Origin: Planctomycetota bacterium
GTDB taxonomy: Bacteria; Planctomycetota; PLA2
Direction: 5' to 3'
NCBI GenBank assembly: GCA_023150495.1
Contig: JAKLKT010000251.1
Coordinates: 1-5,317, forward strand
DNA: 5,317 bases
In this document: in pieces, positions 5,160 through 5,317 of the stretch
How positions within the stretch are numbered: the first letter of the stretch is position 1
Layout of the letters: every line of letters starts with the position of its first letter
Program-made: the position numbers and the translations under genes
The notes under the pieces: model-generated
What the model was told of the DNA's origin: nothing
Databases searched by the model: none
Seen by the model: the letters and a program-made list of their open reading frames with translations, nothing else

Positions 5160-5317
5160 GTGAAGGCCGCGACTGCCGTCTCGCTCCTCGGCGCGCTCCT
5201 CGTGCTCGCCTTCGGCATCCGCCACGCGGGCGTGGCCGAGTCGGCGGCCGAGGCGCGCGGCATGGCGGCCGCCGACGCGGAGCTGCGCGCGGCGCTCGAG
5301 GAGGGAGCCCGCCGCGC
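5160..5317 (+). CDS. Start of an exported or membrane-anchored Ala/Glu-rich protein, truncated by window end
   Basis: From the GTG at 5160 an open frame runs to the window end (52 codons), with the upstream in-frame stop at 5100-5102. The N-terminus is M-K-A-A-T-A-V then a hydrophobic stretch SLLGALLVLAFGI (about residues 8-20). This suits a signal peptide or a single membrane anchor. After that comes a charged, Ala/Glu/Arg-rich segment (AESAAEARG, DAELRAALEEGARR), likely helical and perhaps coiled coil. Alternative GTG starts at 5121 and 5154 are in frame, but 5160 gives the best N-terminus, with Lys just before the hydrophobic core. The gene begins 71 bp after the asparaginase stop on the same strand. 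I do not recognise the family and too little is present to assign a role. Confidence 0.6.
   Translation, partial: MKAATAVSLLGALLVLAFGIRHAGVAESAAEARGMAAADAELRAALEEGARR

Overview
This is a very GC-rich bacterial window (well above 70% G+C by eye). All five genes use strongly GC-ending codons and most have long open shadow frames on the other strand. A lipobox, a haem-uptake ChaN-type domain and a secreted VWA/Ig-like protein fit a diderm such as Planctomycetota, Myxococcota or a similar high-GC uncultured phylum. That placement is inference; nothing in the window fixes the taxon.

Layout. Positions 1-1392 (minus strand) hold a secreted von Willebrand factor A protein with Ig-like repeats, cut by the window start. 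It is easy to miss because its stop codon lies outside the window. Positions 1393-1505 are a short gap with a good ribosome binding site for the VWA gene and a four-tract G-quadruplex motif on the plus strand. Positions 1506-1937 (minus) encode an OsmC-family thiol peroxidase-like protein. Only 29 bp separate it from a divergent 721-residue lipoprotein gene (1967-4132, plus). That lipoprotein joins a ChaN-like domain, an alpha/beta-hydrolase-like domain whose nucleophile is glycine, and an unrecognised C-terminal domain.

Positions 4133-4560 are a 428-bp non-coding stretch with four copies of a GAACATC-centred repeat and a perfect 12-bp inverted repeat. Positions 4561-5088 (plus) encode a 175-residue stand-alone asparaginase N-terminal domain that keeps its catalytic residues. 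From 5160 a membrane-anchored or exported Ala/Glu-rich protein begins and runs off the end.

The genes do not form an obvious operon or single pathway. OsmC and the ChaN-like lipoprotein share one tiny divergent promoter region, so joint control (peroxide and haem/iron stress is one guess) is possible. Several starts lack a Shine-Dalgarno sequence and instead have a TANNNT-type -10 hexamer 6-8 nt before the start codon, which suggests leaderless transcripts. The best candidates for something undescribed are the three-part lipoprotein and the intergenic repeat/hairpin region.
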